Shown: piece by piece, positions 7,927-14,668 of the stretch
Position numbering within the stretch: position 1 is the first letter of the stretch
How the letters are laid out: every line of letters begins with the position of its first letter
Translations under genes and position numbers: made by a program
DNA from: JAGVSZ01 sp019137045
GTDB taxonomy: Bacteria > Pseudomonadota > Gammaproteobacteria > Burkholderiales > SG8-39
Assembly: GCA_046347635.1 (NCBI GenBank)
Contig: JAXMFT010000016.1
Span: 7,680-71,679, forward strand
Direction of reading: 5' to 3'
Length of the DNA: 64,000 nucleotides
Notes under the pieces: generated by a model
The model's database searches: none
What the model was told of the DNA's origin: nothing
The model's input: the letters and a program-made list of their open reading frames with translations, nothing else

Positions 7927-7988
7927 CCGGAGACCCCAATTGAATTAATGTCTCCCGGTCGGTATCAGAACATCGGAATATGCCGATG
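7927..7988 (+). promoter_or_regulatory. AT-rich intergenic region with two inverted repeats before dsrE3
   Basis: The gap between lipS2 and the next dsrE-like gene is much less GC-rich than its surroundings and holds two dyads. The first pairs CCGGAGAC (from 7927) with GTCTCCCGG (to 7958) around an AATTGAATTAAT core. The second is a 6-6-6 repeat, CATCGG-N6-CCGATG, at 7971-7988. No T-run follows either, so they look more like operators than a terminator. Sulfur-oxidation operons are often controlled by ArsR-type repressors that bind AT-rich dyads, but no regulator gene is in the window and no promoter hexamers are convincing. Confidence 0.4.
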
Positions 7989-8035
7989 AACCCGGCGCCC
8001 GCCCGCGCGCGGCCGGCGCCTGCGAGGAGGACGAC

Positions 8036-8653
8036 ATGGGCGCCACCCCCGACATCGAGGTGATCGACAGCATCATCAAGCAGCGGCTCGACGAGATCCT
8101 GCCCGCGAAGCTCGACGAGGCGCTCAAGGCGCGCGCAGCCGACCGCACGCCGTCGATGACGATCATCGCCACGAAGGGCACGCTCGACTGGGCCTACCCG
8201 CCGTTCATCCTCTCGTCGACCGCGGCGGCGCTCGGGTGGGACGTGTCGATCTTCTTCACGTTCTACGGCCTGGAGCTGCTCAAGAAGGACATCAGCGGGC
8301 TGCAGGTGAGCCCGCTCGGCAACCCGGCGATGCCGATGAAGATGCCGTTCGGCCCGGACTGGTTCAAGTCGATCAAGTGGAACGTTCCGAACGCGGTGCA
8401 GTCGATCATCCCCGGGTTCGAGTCGTTCGCGACCACGATGATGAAGATGACGATCAAGAACAAGGGCGTCGCCGACATCGCCGAGTTGCGCAGCCTGTGC
8501 CTCGAGGCGGGCGTGAGCATGATCGGCTGCCAGATGACGGTGGACCTCTTCGGTTATTCGCACGGGGACTTCATCCCCGAGGTGAAGGAGTACGTGGGCG
8601 CCGCGACCTTCCTGCCGATGGCGAAGGACGCGGACGTGAGCCTGTTCATCTGA
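8036..8653 (+). CDS. DsrE3-like sulfur carrier protein (205 aa)
   Basis: This DsrE/DsrF/DrsH-family protein has a charged N-terminal extension of about 40 residues and then the domain pattern MTIIATKGTLD, DVSIFFTFYGLELL and the cysteine region LCLEAGVSMIGCQMTVDLF. Two cysteines 11 residues apart in that region are typical of DsrE3-type carriers that accept sulfane sulfur from rhodanese/TusA and feed sHdr. The M-rich middle (PAMPMKMPFGP and TTMMKMTI) is also usual for the group. A GAGGAGGACGAC ribosome site gives the ATG. It probably begins a second transcription unit of the same sulfur locus. No tusA or rhodanese gene is in the window. Confidence 0.8.
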   Translation: MGATPDIEVIDSIIKQRLDEILPAKLDEALKARAADRTPSMTIIATKGTLDWAYPPFILSSTAAALGWDVSIFFTFYGLELLKKDISGLQVSPLGNPAMPMKMPFGPDWFKSIKWNVPNAVQSIIPGFESFATTMMKMTIKNKGVADIAELRSLCLEAGVSMIGCQMTVDLFGYSHGDFIPEVKEYVGAATFLPMAKDADVSLFI

Positions 8654-8723
8654 CGATATTCCGCACCCGGCCCGAGCGAGGTCGGGGCCCGCGCCAGGAG
8701 AGCGCTGTCCCAGGGAGGACGAG

Positions 8724-10046
8724 ATGAAGATGAGACACATTGCGGCCGCCGCCGCACTGGCGGTGCCGCTCGCCGTGCAGGCGACCGACGGCTACTTCAC
8801 GCACGGCTACGGCATGAAGGCGAAGGGCATGGGCGGGGCCTCGGTCGCCGTCGCCGGTCAGGACGCGTTCGGCGGCGCCAACAACCCCGCGACGATGGCG
8901 TTCGCCGGCAACCGGGTCGAAGCCGGCCTCGATCTCTTCAGCCCGTGGCGCAAGGCCTCGCGCAGCGGCGGCGCGATGTTCGGCCTCGACGGGTCGGCCG
9001 ACAGCGACTCAAACTACTTCGGCGTGCCCGAGGCCGCCTTCAACTACATGGTCCGCCCGGACCTCGCGCTCGGGGTCACCGTGTACGCGAACGGGGGAAT
9101 GAACACCGACTATCCCAGCGGGCAGCTGCCGAGCCCCGGGATGTGCGGCGCGACGGGTACGTTCAACCTCCTCTGCGGGACCACGGCGCTCGGCGTCAAC
9201 CTCTCCCAGCTCATCATCGCCCCGACGCTTGCGTGGCAGTTCGTGCCGAACCACTCGCTCGGCGTCTCGCCGTTGTGGGCCTACCAGGAGTTCGAAGCCT
9301 ACGGGCTCCAGTTGTTCGACAACCCGGGCCTGTCGACCAGCGCCGGCAACGTGACCAACCGGGGCAAGGACAGCTCGACCGGCTGGGGCGCGCGCTTCGG
9401 GTACTACGGCCAGTTCACGCCGCAGTTCGCCGTCGGCGCCGCGTACGCGACCAAGATGAGCATGGACGAGTTCGGCAAGTACAAGGGGCTCTTCGCCGAG
9501 CAGGGCGGGTTCGACATCCCCTCGCACTGGGCGCTCGGGGTGGCGATCCGGCCCACCCCGCAGTGGCTGATCGCCCTCGACTACGAGCGCATCAACTACA
9601 GCGACGTGAAATCGGTCAACAACCCCAGCCGCCTCATCCTCAACTGTCCGGCGCTCGGCGGGAGCAATCCCGCGAACTGCCTCGGCGGCGGCGACGGCGC
9701 GGGCTTCGGCTGGGAGAGCGTGAACGTGTTCAAGCTCGGCGTGCAGTACGCGCTGAACGCGAACTGGACGCTGCGCGGCGGCTACAACTACACCGACAAC
9801 CCGATCGGCTCGCAGGACGTCACCTTCAACATCCTGGCGCCGGGCGTGGTGCAGAACCACGTGACCCTGGGGGCGACCTACGCCTGGCAGAGCCGGCACG
9901 AGCTGACGGGCGCGTTCATGTACGCCTTCAACAACGACGTCACGGGCCCGAGCCTCTTCAACAGCCTGGTGCCCGGCCTCAACGCCCAGGAGAAGATCGA
10001 GATGTACCAGTGGTCGCTCGGGGTGCAGTACTCCTACAAGTTCTGA
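8724..10046 (+). CDS. OmpP1/FadL-type outer-membrane channel
   Basis: This 440-residue protein has a signal peptide (cleavage near VQA/TDGYF) and a FadL-like beta-barrel pattern with alternating aromatic residues, a glycine-rich N-terminal plug region (GMKAKGMGGASVAVAG and GGANNPATMA) and a terminal phenylalanine. FadL proteins let hydrophobic compounds cross the outer membrane. Its place between dsrE3 and more sHdr-linked genes suggests uptake of hydrophobic sulfur, such as sulfur chains or organosulfur compounds; this is an inference. A good terminator follows, so it closes the dsrE3 unit. A GGGAGGACGAG ribosome site precedes the ATG. Confidence 0.85.
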   Translation: MKMRHIAAAAALAVPLAVQATDGYFTHGYGMKAKGMGGASVAVAGQDAFGGANNPATMAFAGNRVEAGLDLFSPWRKASRSGGAMFGLDGSADSDSNYFGVPEAAFNYMVRPDLALGVTVYANGGMNTDYPSGQLPSPGMCGATGTFNLLCGTTALGVNLSQLIIAPTLAWQFVPNHSLGVSPLWAYQEFEAYGLQLFDNPGLSTSAGNVTNRGKDSSTGWGARFGYYGQFTPQFAVGAAYATKMSMDEFGKYKGLFAEQGGFDIPSHWALGVAIRPTPQWLIALDYERINYSDVKSVNNPSRLILNCPALGGSNPANCLGGGDGAGFGWESVNVFKLGVQYALNANWTLRGGYNYTDNPIGSQDVTFNILAPGVVQNHVTLGATYAWQSRHELTGAFMYAFNNDVTGPSLFNSLVPGLNAQEKIEMYQWSLGVQYSYKF

Positions 10047-10065
10047 GCGCCTCGGCGGCACCGGA

Positions 10066-10091
10066 AGCCCCGCCGCGCGCGGGGCTTTTTC
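10066..10091 (+). terminator. Rho-independent terminator after fadL-like gene
   Basis: A seven-base-pair GC stem (AGCCCCG pairing with CGGGGCT) around a seven-base loop is followed directly by TTTTTC. It starts 20 bases after the fadL-like stop codon and is the clearest transcription end in the sulfur region. Confidence 0.8.
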
Positions 10092-10138
10092 TTTGCCGCG
10101 CCTGGGCTAGCATCGGGGTTCGACCGACGGAACGGCGC

Positions 10139-10528
10139 ATGAAGGGCATCCCGATCAACGACCCCGGCGCGCTCAGGAACGAACTCGCCAAGTACAAGCG
10201 CGGCAAGAAGCTGGACATCCGCCAGTTCAACCAGGCGGCGCGGCTCGCCTGGCTCGGGCGCGCGGTGCTGTCGCCGCTCGACCCCGAGGACCCCGACTGC
10301 AAGGCGTGGCTGCTCTACCTGCAGCGGCCCGAGGGCCTCGCCGAGCACTGCCTCGTGGTGGACGAGGACCTGCTGCAGTTCATCCACGTCCTGGACGCGG
10401 AGCAGGGGGCGCACCTCGTGGCCATCCTGGGCGAAGGCGTCAAGGCGCGGGCCGGAGAGCTGGAGGCGCTGAACCGGCGCGACTTCTACCTCGACCGCTA
10501 CTTCGACCCGGAGAAGGGCAAGGGGTGA
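10139..10528 (+). CDS. Unknown 129-aa protein, first gene of second lipoate-ligase operon
   Basis: I do not recognise this family. The 129 residues are charged and mostly helical in character, with basic KYKRGKKLDIRQFNQAARLAWLG near the start, an acidic PLDPEDPDCKAWL in the middle and RDFYLDRYFDPEKGKG at the end. There is one cysteine, no signal peptide and no membrane segment, so it is probably soluble and cytoplasmic. Its stop overlaps the GTG start of a lipoate-ligase homologue by four bases, a strong sign of a shared job. A weak GACGGAACGGC stretch precedes the ATG. It could be a substrate-recruiting partner of the ligase or a sulfur-locus accessory protein. Confidence 0.65.
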   Translation: MKGIPINDPGALRNELAKYKRGKKLDIRQFNQAARLAWLGRAVLSPLDPEDPDCKAWLLYLQRPEGLAEHCLVVDEDLLQFIHVLDAEQGAHLVAILGEGVKARAGELEALNRRDFYLDRYFDPEKGKG

Positions 10529-11343
10529 GACCGGCCCGCTGGATCGACGTCGGCCGCGCCGATCCGGTCGCGTTCCACGCGACGTACGCCGGGCTCGCCG
10601 CAGCGCTCGGGGCGGAGGGCGCGCCGATCGTCGTCTGGGGCCGCGTCGCCGCGCACGTGTGCCTCGGCCAGAGCCAGGGCCGCTGCGAGCTCGACGGCGG
10701 AGTGGGCGTGCCGGTGGTGCGCCGCCCGCTCGGCGGTGGCGCGGTGTGGGTCGACGAGCACCAGCTGAGCTACGCGCTCGTCGCGCCGCTCGCGGCCGCG
10801 CCGCGCCGCCACGAGGACTGGTACGCGTGGGCACTCGCGCCGGCGGTCGCGACCTTCCGCGCCTTCGGGCTCGCGGTCGCGCGCCGCGACGAGGACCTCT
10901 GGCTCGCGGAGCGCAAGATCGCGGGGAGCGGCGCGGCGACGATCGGCGCGGCCGCCGTCGTGGCCTCCAGCTTTCTCCTGCGCTTCCCGCACGCGCGGTT
11001 CGCCGCGAGCGTCGCGGCGCCGGACCCGGGCTACCGCGCCGCGCTCAACGATGCGCTCGGCGCGGCGCTGACCGACTGGGCGACCCACGCCGCGCCGCCC
11101 GGCGAGCATGCGCTGGCGAGCGTCTTTCGCGCTGCCCTGCGCGCGACGCTCGGCTGGGAGGCTGCGCCGTCGGCCGTCGCGCCGGGGGAGGCCGGCGAGA
11201 TCGATGCGTGGCGCGAGGAGCTCGCCGCGCCGATCGAGCAAGGACGCCCGCGCGTCGAGCGCGGAATCAAGCTGAACGCCGCGCTGCGGCTCGTGCGCGA
11301 CGCGCGCACCGGCGAGGCGCGCGTCGAGCGCATGCGGGCCTGA
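10525..11343 (+). CDS. Second lipoate-protein ligase/octanoyltransferase-family protein
   Basis: This 272-residue BPL/LplA-family protein starts at a GTG overlapping the preceding stop. It keeps the two hallmarks of the fold: RRPLGGG at residues 66-72 (TGGG in most ligases) and LAERKIAGSG with K131 matching the active-site lysine. It is diverged from the ligase beside lipT, with PLGGG in place of LTGGG and a long arginine- and alanine-rich C-terminal third. It may be a second ligase for one of the two LbpA proteins, an octanoyl amidotransferase or a paralogue with changed substrate. It overlaps the next gene by one base. Confidence 0.75.
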   Translation: MRPARWIDVGRADPVAFHATYAGLAAALGAEGAPIVVWGRVAAHVCLGQSQGRCELDGGVGVPVVRRPLGGGAVWVDEHQLSYALVAPLAAAPRRHEDWYAWALAPAVATFRAFGLAVARRDEDLWLAERKIAGSGAATIGAAAVVASSFLLRFPHARFAASVAAPDPGYRAALNDALGAALTDWATHAAPPGEHALASVFRAALRATLGWEAAPSAVAPGEAGEIDAWREELAAPIEQGRPRVERGIKLNAALRLVRDARTGEARVERMRA

Positions 11344-11729
11344 TGGCCGCGCCGACGATCGAGTCGCGGCGCCGGCCGCGGTTCATCCTCCTGTCGGGCG
11401 ACGAATCCCTCGCGGCGAGTCTCACGGCGGCCCTGCCGGAGGGCTGGTCGATGACCCGCGCCGGGGACGTCGAGGCCCTGGGCGGGTTCGAGGAGATCCT
11501 CCAGCATCGCTTCCTCTTCCTCGACCTCGACGACGCCGCGATCGATCCGGCGGCGGCGCTCGGAGCCCTGCGGCGCGACCTCATGCTGAACATCCCGGTC
11601 CTCTGCCTGGGCGGGTCGAAGGCGCAGCGCGACGCCGCCCGTCGCGCACGCGCCGACCGCTTCTTCGAGCGCGCCGACGCGGTCGAGCGCATGCGGCAGT
11701 TCTGCGCGCAGTACGGCTGGGGCGGATAG
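11343..11729 (+). CDS. Degenerate response-regulator receiver-like protein
   Basis: This 128-residue protein has the alternating strand-helix pattern of a stand-alone receiver domain. The strands RFILLSGD, RFLFLDLDD and NIPVLCLGG correspond to strands 1, 3 and 4. The aspartate of FLDLDD is at the phosphorylation position, but the lysine expected after strand 5 is not evident (ADRFFERAD), and the usual acidic pair is replaced by GDES. It is therefore probably a pseudo-receiver that does not signal by normal phosphorylation. It overlaps the second ligase gene by one base and is certainly in the same operon. Homology to receivers is inferred from pattern alone. Confidence 0.6.
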   Translation: MAAPTIESRRRPRFILLSGDESLAASLTAALPEGWSMTRAGDVEALGGFEEILQHRFLFLDLDDAAIDPAAALGALRRDLMLNIPVLCLGGSKAQRDAARRARADRFFERADAVERMRQFCAQYGWGG

Positions 11730-11769
11730 CGTCGTTGCCCGGCATCAGGCCGCCTGATCGGAGGGTCAT

Positions 11770-11810
11770 TTAACATAGATCAAATTCAAGCGGCGCAACG
11801 CGCCTAGGCT
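11770..11810 (+). promoter_or_regulatory. FNR/NNR-like site with spaced -10 element
   Basis: TTAAC-ATAG-ATCAA at 11770-11783 matches the half-sites of NNR-type (TTAAC) and FNR-type (ATCAA) regulators with the correct four-base spacer. A TAGGCT element at 11805-11810 is centred 31 bases downstream, as expected for an activator at -41.5. The surrounding bases are AT-rich. This suggests oxygen- or nitrogen-oxide-responsive transcription of the following 99-residue gene. The -10 element is a weak match. Confidence 0.5.
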
Positions 11811-11833
11811 GACGGACACCACAGGAGGCGGGC

Positions 11834-12133
11834 ATGCCCTACGAGATCCAGGCGCATCCGGACCGGCTCGAGGTCGCGATCGACGGCCCGCGCGCGGAGC
11901 TCGAGTCCTTTCTCGACCTGCTCCAGGTCTGCACGAAAGCCGACGGCGGCTGCCCCGCCTTGCGCTGCGGCAAGGTCGAGACCACGGTTCCGGCCGGCGG
12001 CGAGGGCCCCATCCGCATCCAGGTGGTGCCGTTCCCCGGCGTCCGCATCGATCCCCGCGTCATCGAGCGCTGCCTCGACTTCACGCTCGGCTGCGGCGCG
12101 CGGCGCGGCATCCGGGCGTGCGGCAGCGACTGA
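11834..12133 (+). CDS. Unknown cysteine-containing 99-aa protein
   Basis: I do not recognise this family. The 99 residues contain six cysteines: three in LQVCTKADGGCPALRCGKVE and three towards the end (IERCLDFTLGCG and RACGSD). This could ligate a metal or hold sulfur. There is no signal peptide. A strong AGGAGG ribosome site precedes the ATG, and an FNR/NNR-like site lies upstream. It is a single-gene unit between the sulfur operon and a convergent kinase gene. Redox-linked regulation and cysteine content hint at a role in the sulfur locus or anaerobic respiration, but the function is open. Confidence 0.65.
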   Translation: MPYEIQAHPDRLEVAIDGPRAELESFLDLLQVCTKADGGCPALRCGKVETTVPAGGEGPIRIQVVPFPGVRIDPRVIERCLDFTLGCGARRGIRACGSD

Positions 12134-12166
12134 GGGCGGCGTCCTGCGCGGCCGACGGCGGCAGCG

Positions 12167-13801
12167 CTACGCGTCGAGCGGGAACGCGACTTCGACCGTC
12201 ACCCCGCGGCCGTCCGGACGGTTGCGCGCGGCGGCCCGTCCGCCGTGGAACTCCGCGATGAGCCGCACGATGAAGAGGCCGAGCCCGAGGTGCGGCTCGC
12301 TGCGCGGGCGCTCCGTCGCGGTTGCGGCCCGCACCGAGACCATCGACTCGAAGAGCTGGCCCGCCATCGCCGCGGGCAACCCCGGCCCGACGTTGGAGAC
12401 CGTGAGCCGCGCCCAGTCCCACTCGACTTCGACCGCGATCTCGATCGGCTCGCCCGGCGCCGAGAATTCGCGCGCGTTGTCGGCCAGCTTGTCGAGCAGC
12501 TGGGCGACGAGGTCGGGCGCGCCCGTCAGCTCGACCGGGCCCGCGGGCAGCCGCAGCTCGAACCGCTGCTGCGGGAACGCGGTCCGGTAGCCGGCCACGC
12601 ACCCGGACACCACGCGCGCAAGGTCGAAGCGTTCGCGCTCGGTGCCCTTGAGCGTCTCGGCGAGCCGGCGCGCCTCGCTCATGCGCGTCAGGATCGCGTT
12701 CAGCCGGCGCACCCCTTCCTCCGCGCGCTGCACGTAGACCTGCGCGTCCGCGCCGGCCGGCGCGCTGCGCAGGTTGTCCAGCGACGAGCTCACCACCGCG
12801 ATCGGCGTGCGCAGCTCGTGCGAGAGCCGGTCGGCCATGCGCTCGAGGTAGTCGTTGTACTCCGCGAGCCGGTCGAGCACCGTGGCGAAGCTGCGCGAGA
12901 GATCGCCGATCTCGTCGCGGTCGCGCTCGGCCCGGAAGGCGCGGTGCACGCGGCCGCGCGCGTCGATCGCCTGCTCCGCCTCGTCGCGCAGGCGCCCCAG
13001 CCGGCGCGCGAGGCGCGAGGCGAACAGGAACAGCACGAGCGCGCCGAGGACGAACACCGCCAGCGTCGTCGTGAGCAGCTGCTCGAACGCGCGGTTGCGC
13101 AGGCTCAGCACGCGGTTGGTGGACTCCTCCACCACCACCGCGCCGATCACCTCGGGGCCGTTCCAGATCGGATGCGCCGCGGCGAGGATCACCGCGCGCT
13201 TGTCGGCGGTCTCGCGCCAGCGCGTGGCGGGCACGCCGGTGAGCGCGTTGTCGACCGCGCGTCCGCCGGAGAGCACCTCCTCGGGCAGCGCGTCGTCGAA
13301 ATCCTCGCGCGGGCGCTCGAGGAGCAGGGCGAACAGCGGCCCGAGCACCGCCTCCCGGATGCGGTCCCACAGGTCGCGCTCGGCCGCCGGGCGGGGATCC
13401 GGGCGCAGGCTGCCCTCGAACACCAGCAGGCGCCGGTCCTGGTCGATCACCCAGATGCGCGAGCCGGCGCGCCGCAGCCCGCGGATGATGAGCTCGATCT
13501 CCTGCGTCGCGGCGACCGTCGTGCCGCGCGGGTGCGCCGCGTCGCGCGCCTCCGCGTCCACGCGCCGCTCGAGGAGCCGCGGCCGGTCGTGCAGGGCGGT
13601 GGCCACCGCGCGCGCGGTCGCGATCACCGACTGCTCCTGGGCGGCCTGCAGGACGCGCTCGATCTCGCGTACGTAGCCGTAGCCGACGAACGGGATCGCG
13701 AGCAGCACGAGGGAGGCGAGGAGCGCGCGCGCGCGGATGCTCAACCCGGCGCGCGCCGGCCGCGGCGCGGCGCCGCCGACGCCCGGGCCCGGCGCGCTCA
13801 A
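12167..13801 (-). CDS. Sensor histidine kinase, PdsS-like
   Basis: This 544-residue membrane sensor kinase has an N-terminal transmembrane segment (LLASLVLLAIPFVGYGY), a periplasmic region of about 200 residues, a second segment (TTLAVFVLGALVLFLFA), a HAMP linker, the phosphorylation site SHELRTPIAV, an N-box DKLADNAREF and a glycine-rich LGLGLFIV. The periplasmic pattern and the paired regulator resemble the family named for the proteobacterial dedicated sortase system, although no sortase gene is nearby. The TTG start overlaps the regulator stop by four bases; a second TTG 19 codons later is possible. The signal sensed is unknown. Resemblance to PdsS is from memory of the family. Confidence 0.8.
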   Translation of the reverse strand: MSAPGPGVGGAAPRPARAGLSIRARALLASLVLLAIPFVGYGYVREIERVLQAAQEQSVIATARAVATALHDRPRLLERRVDAEARDAAHPRGTTVAATQEIELIIRGLRRAGSRIWVIDQDRRLLVFEGSLRPDPRPAAERDLWDRIREAVLGPLFALLLERPREDFDDALPEEVLSGGRAVDNALTGVPATRWRETADKRAVILAAAHPIWNGPEVIGAVVVEESTNRVLSLRNRAFEQLLTTTLAVFVLGALVLFLFASRLARRLGRLRDEAEQAIDARGRVHRAFRAERDRDEIGDLSRSFATVLDRLAEYNDYLERMADRLSHELRTPIAVVSSSLDNLRSAPAGADAQVYVQRAEEGVRRLNAILTRMSEARRLAETLKGTERERFDLARVVSGCVAGYRTAFPQQRFELRLPAGPVELTGAPDLVAQLLDKLADNAREFSAPGEPIEIAVEVEWDWARLTVSNVGPGLPAAMAGQLFESMVSVRAATATERPRSEPHLGLGLFIVRLIAEFHGGRAAARNRPDGRGVTVEVAFPLDA

Positions 13802-14502
13802 GCCGCCCCCGGCGCCTCGACCCAGCGGTACCCCATGCCGTAGACGGTGTCGATCGCCTCGAACGCGGGGTCGGCGGCGAGGAACTTCTTGCGGATGCGC
13901 TTGATGTGCGAGGTGATCGTGCCGTCGTCGACGACCAGGTTCGCCTCGCTCATGAGCTGATCGCGGTTCTTCACGTGCCCCGGGTACTTCACCAGCGCGT
14001 GCACCATCCAGAACTCGGTGAGCGTGAGGTCGACCGGCTTGCCGCGCCAGCTCGCCGTCATGCGCTTCAGGTCGAGCCGCAGCGGGCCGCGCTCGACCGC
14101 CTCCTCGCTGCGCGGCGGCGAGCGCAGGACGTCGACGCGCCGGAAGAGCGCGGCGATGCGCGCCAGCAGGTGCGGCATGCTGATCGTCTTGGTGAGGTAG
14201 TCGTCGGCGCCCAGCCGCAGGCCCGACACGAGGTCGAGGTCGCTGTCGCGCGCGGTGAGGAAGACGATCGGCACCGTCTCGGACAGCGCGCGCAGCTCGC
14301 GCACCAGCGCGAAGCCGCCGTCGGGCTCGTCGCCGAGCCCGATGTCGACGATCGCGAGGTCGGGGAGCCGCGAGCGGAACGCGGCGAGCGCGCCCTTGCG
14401 GTCCTCGTACGCGATCGCCTCGTAACCCTGCCGGCGCAGCGTGTCGGCCACGTTCGCGCGGATGGCGGCGTCGTCCTCGACGATGGCGATGCGGCGGCTC
14501 AT
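13798..14502 (-). CDS. OmpR-type response regulator, PdsR-like
   Basis: This 234-residue DNA-binding regulator has a receiver domain (acidic pair in VEDDAA, phosphorylatable D in IVDIGLGDEPDGG, T in FLTARD, K in YLTKT) and a winged-helix C terminus (TLTEFWMVHALV and IRKKF). It is the partner of the kinase it overlaps by four bases. The stretch LTARDSDLDLVSGLRLGADD is very characteristic of the PdsR family. On the same strand, a TATAGT -10-like hexamer occurs at 14543-14538 with a poor -35, leaving a leader of about 30 bases. It probably controls transport or envelope genes; the target is not evident here. Confidence 0.85.
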   Translation of the reverse strand: MSRRIAIVEDDAAIRANVADTLRRQGYEAIAYEDRKGALAAFRSRLPDLAIVDIGLGDEPDGGFALVRELRALSETVPIVFLTARDSDLDLVSGLRLGADDYLTKTISMPHLLARIAALFRRVDVLRSPPRSEEAVERGPLRLDLKRMTASWRGKPVDLTLTEFWMVHALVKYPGHVKNRDQLMSEANLVVDDGTITSHIKRIRKKFLAADPAFEAIDTVYGMGYRWVEAPGAA

Positions 14503-14627
14503 GCTGGCGCGAGTGCTTCCCGATGCGGTTCGCGCCGACTATACACCAGCGTTTCGGCGCGGCGACGCGCCGTCCGCGCAATGCCATCGCGCCGCCACAA
14601 TCGCGCACCGTTCTGCCCGCAGCGCGC

Positions 14628-14641
14628 GTGACGCAGGTCAC
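14628..14641. promoter_or_regulatory. GTGA-N6-TCAC palindrome upstream of pdsR-like gene
   Basis: A perfect GTGA-CGCAGG-TCAC dyad lies in the 166-base gap between the divergently placed regulator start and the MFS gene end. It has the shape of a CRP/FNR-superfamily operator. Similar dyads occur at 35391, 48083 (one mismatch) and 52038. No activator in the window can be tied to it. Confidence 0.4.
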
Positions 14642-14668
14642 GGAGAGGCGCACGCCGGCGCGCCGATC

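Noticed and set aside
12081..13370. Long open frames antisense to many genes, for example opposite the histidine kinase and opposite valS
   Set aside because: They are arginine-, alanine- and proline-rich shadows produced by GC-biased third codon positions, show no motifs and conflict with clear genes.
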